Assembly: GCA_002049985.1 (NCBI GenBank)
Contig: MVCY01000038.1
Span: 1-7,101, forward strand
Length of the DNA: 7,101 nt
From: Candidatus Latescibacteria bacterium 4484_181
GTDB taxonomy: Bacteria; Latescibacterota; MVCY01
Reading direction: 5' to 3'
Shown: positions 6,729 to 7,101 of the stretch, piece after piece
How the letters are laid out: every line of letters begins with the position of its first letter
Numbering within the stretch: the stretch's first letter is position 1
Program-made: the position numbers and the translations under genes
The notes under the pieces: generated by a model
Told to the model about the DNA's origin: nothing
What the model saw: the letters and a program-made list of their open reading frames with translations, nothing else
Databases searched by the model: none

Positions 6729-7101
6729 TTAAGCATATGCAAAAAATCCTAAAAGTCTCTGGGCATTCTTGAACCCTATCTTTTCCAGGGCCTCCTTAGT
6801 TATGCCAGAGTTCTGCAGGTGTTCTGCATTTGGGACTTTCTGCCCCTTATAGACGAGATCTGTTCCGAATAGCAGTTTATCTTGATTCCCCCTTATAGAC
6901 GAGATCTGTTCCGAATAGCAGTTTATCTTGATTCCGTTCTAAGAAACTGCGGGCAAACTCTCTGTCCCTGGTCATAGCATTATCGCCTGAACCAGCGGAC
7001 AGATCCCCGTAGACATTGGGATAATTCTGCAGCAGATAATCCACTCGTCCGCCAGGCACCACCTTTCTCCGGGGATAGCCCTGAAGGTCTTCGCGGGTCA
7101 C
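6729..7101 (-). pseudogene. Amidohydrolase (TIM-barrel metal-dependent hydrolase), 3' part, frameshifted by a tandem duplication
   Basis: The frame enters from the right edge and reads like the C-terminal third of COG2159/Amidohydro_2 hydrolases: GGRVDYLLQNYPNVYGDLSAGSG, a TRDREFARSFLE helix, then QDKLLFGTD, whose Asp is the expected late active-site or metal residue of the barrel. After LVYKG the frame reads ESR and stops at TAA (6879-6877). That stop lies inside the second copy of a perfect 46-bp tandem duplication. If one copy is removed, the frame continues QKVPNAEHLQNSG... to KNAQRLLGFFAYA and a TAA at 6731-6729, a C-terminus typical of the family. I therefore read 6729-6876 as the disconnected tail. 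The 5' part of the gene lies outside the window, so the substrate cannot be judged. Sequencing or assembly error is an alternative to a true mutation. Confidence 0.82.
6843..6935. repeat. Perfect 46-bp direct tandem duplication (two copies)
   Basis: The unit at 6843-6888 is repeated exactly at 6889-6934, and the match extends one base further (6935). The flanks 6842 and 6936 do not match. The period of 46 is not a multiple of three, so the extra copy shifts the amidohydrolase frame. The identity of the copies means either a very recent duplication or an assembly artefact. Confidence 0.97.

Noticed and set aside
6843..6935. CRISPR array or programmed frameshift site
   Set aside because: There are only two copies with no spacer between them, inside a coding region; the tandem duplication alone explains the frame change, and no slippery heptamer is needed.

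Overview
The window suggests an uncultured diderm bacterium that I cannot place to phylum. The base composition looks balanced by eye. The first gene encodes a lipoprotein of a type usually found on outer membranes (SbsA-type Ig-like domains, with Ala after the lipobox Cys). Shikimate kinase and dehydroquinate synthase are fused, as in Thermotoga maritima. All real genes lie on the minus strand, so the reading order is from the right edge to the left edge.

Right edge, about 6729-7101: the 3' part of a TIM-barrel amidohydrolase gene. A perfect 46-bp tandem duplication (6843-6935) shifts the frame and truncates the protein. Removing one copy restores an open frame to a natural stop at 6729. Next, 6617-6728 holds a near-consensus sigma-70 promoter (TTGACA, 17 bp, TATATT). 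It drives 5063-6616, a single ORF fusing the two ATPases of an energy-coupling-factor (ECF) vitamin or metal transporter, EcfA1 followed by EcfA2. The EcfA1 half lacks about 36 residues, including the switch-histidine (H-loop) region. No EcfT or substrate-binding (S) gene is visible.

The 234-bp gap 4829-5062 carries a palindromic cluster of ACGTGA/TCACGT words and a possible extended -10 promoter. Then follows a tightly packed operon: aroC (chorismate synthase), the aroKB fusion, argF (ornithine carbamoyltransferase), and a multidomain Ig-like lipoprotein that runs off the left edge. aroC and aroKB overlap by 25 bp. The argF ribosome binding site abuts and overlaps the aroKB stop codon. argF and the lipoprotein share an ATGA stop/start. 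The first two genes supply three shikimate-pathway activities (steps 2, 5 and 7) and argF supplies the citrulline-forming step of arginine synthesis. The lipoprotein has no obvious metabolic link to them.

I did not find a convincing new multi-gene system. The most notable signals are the two structural lesions (the deletion inside the EcfA1 half and the duplication in the amidohydrolase), the intergenic palindromic repeat, and the coupling of a surface lipoprotein to amino-acid biosynthesis genes.
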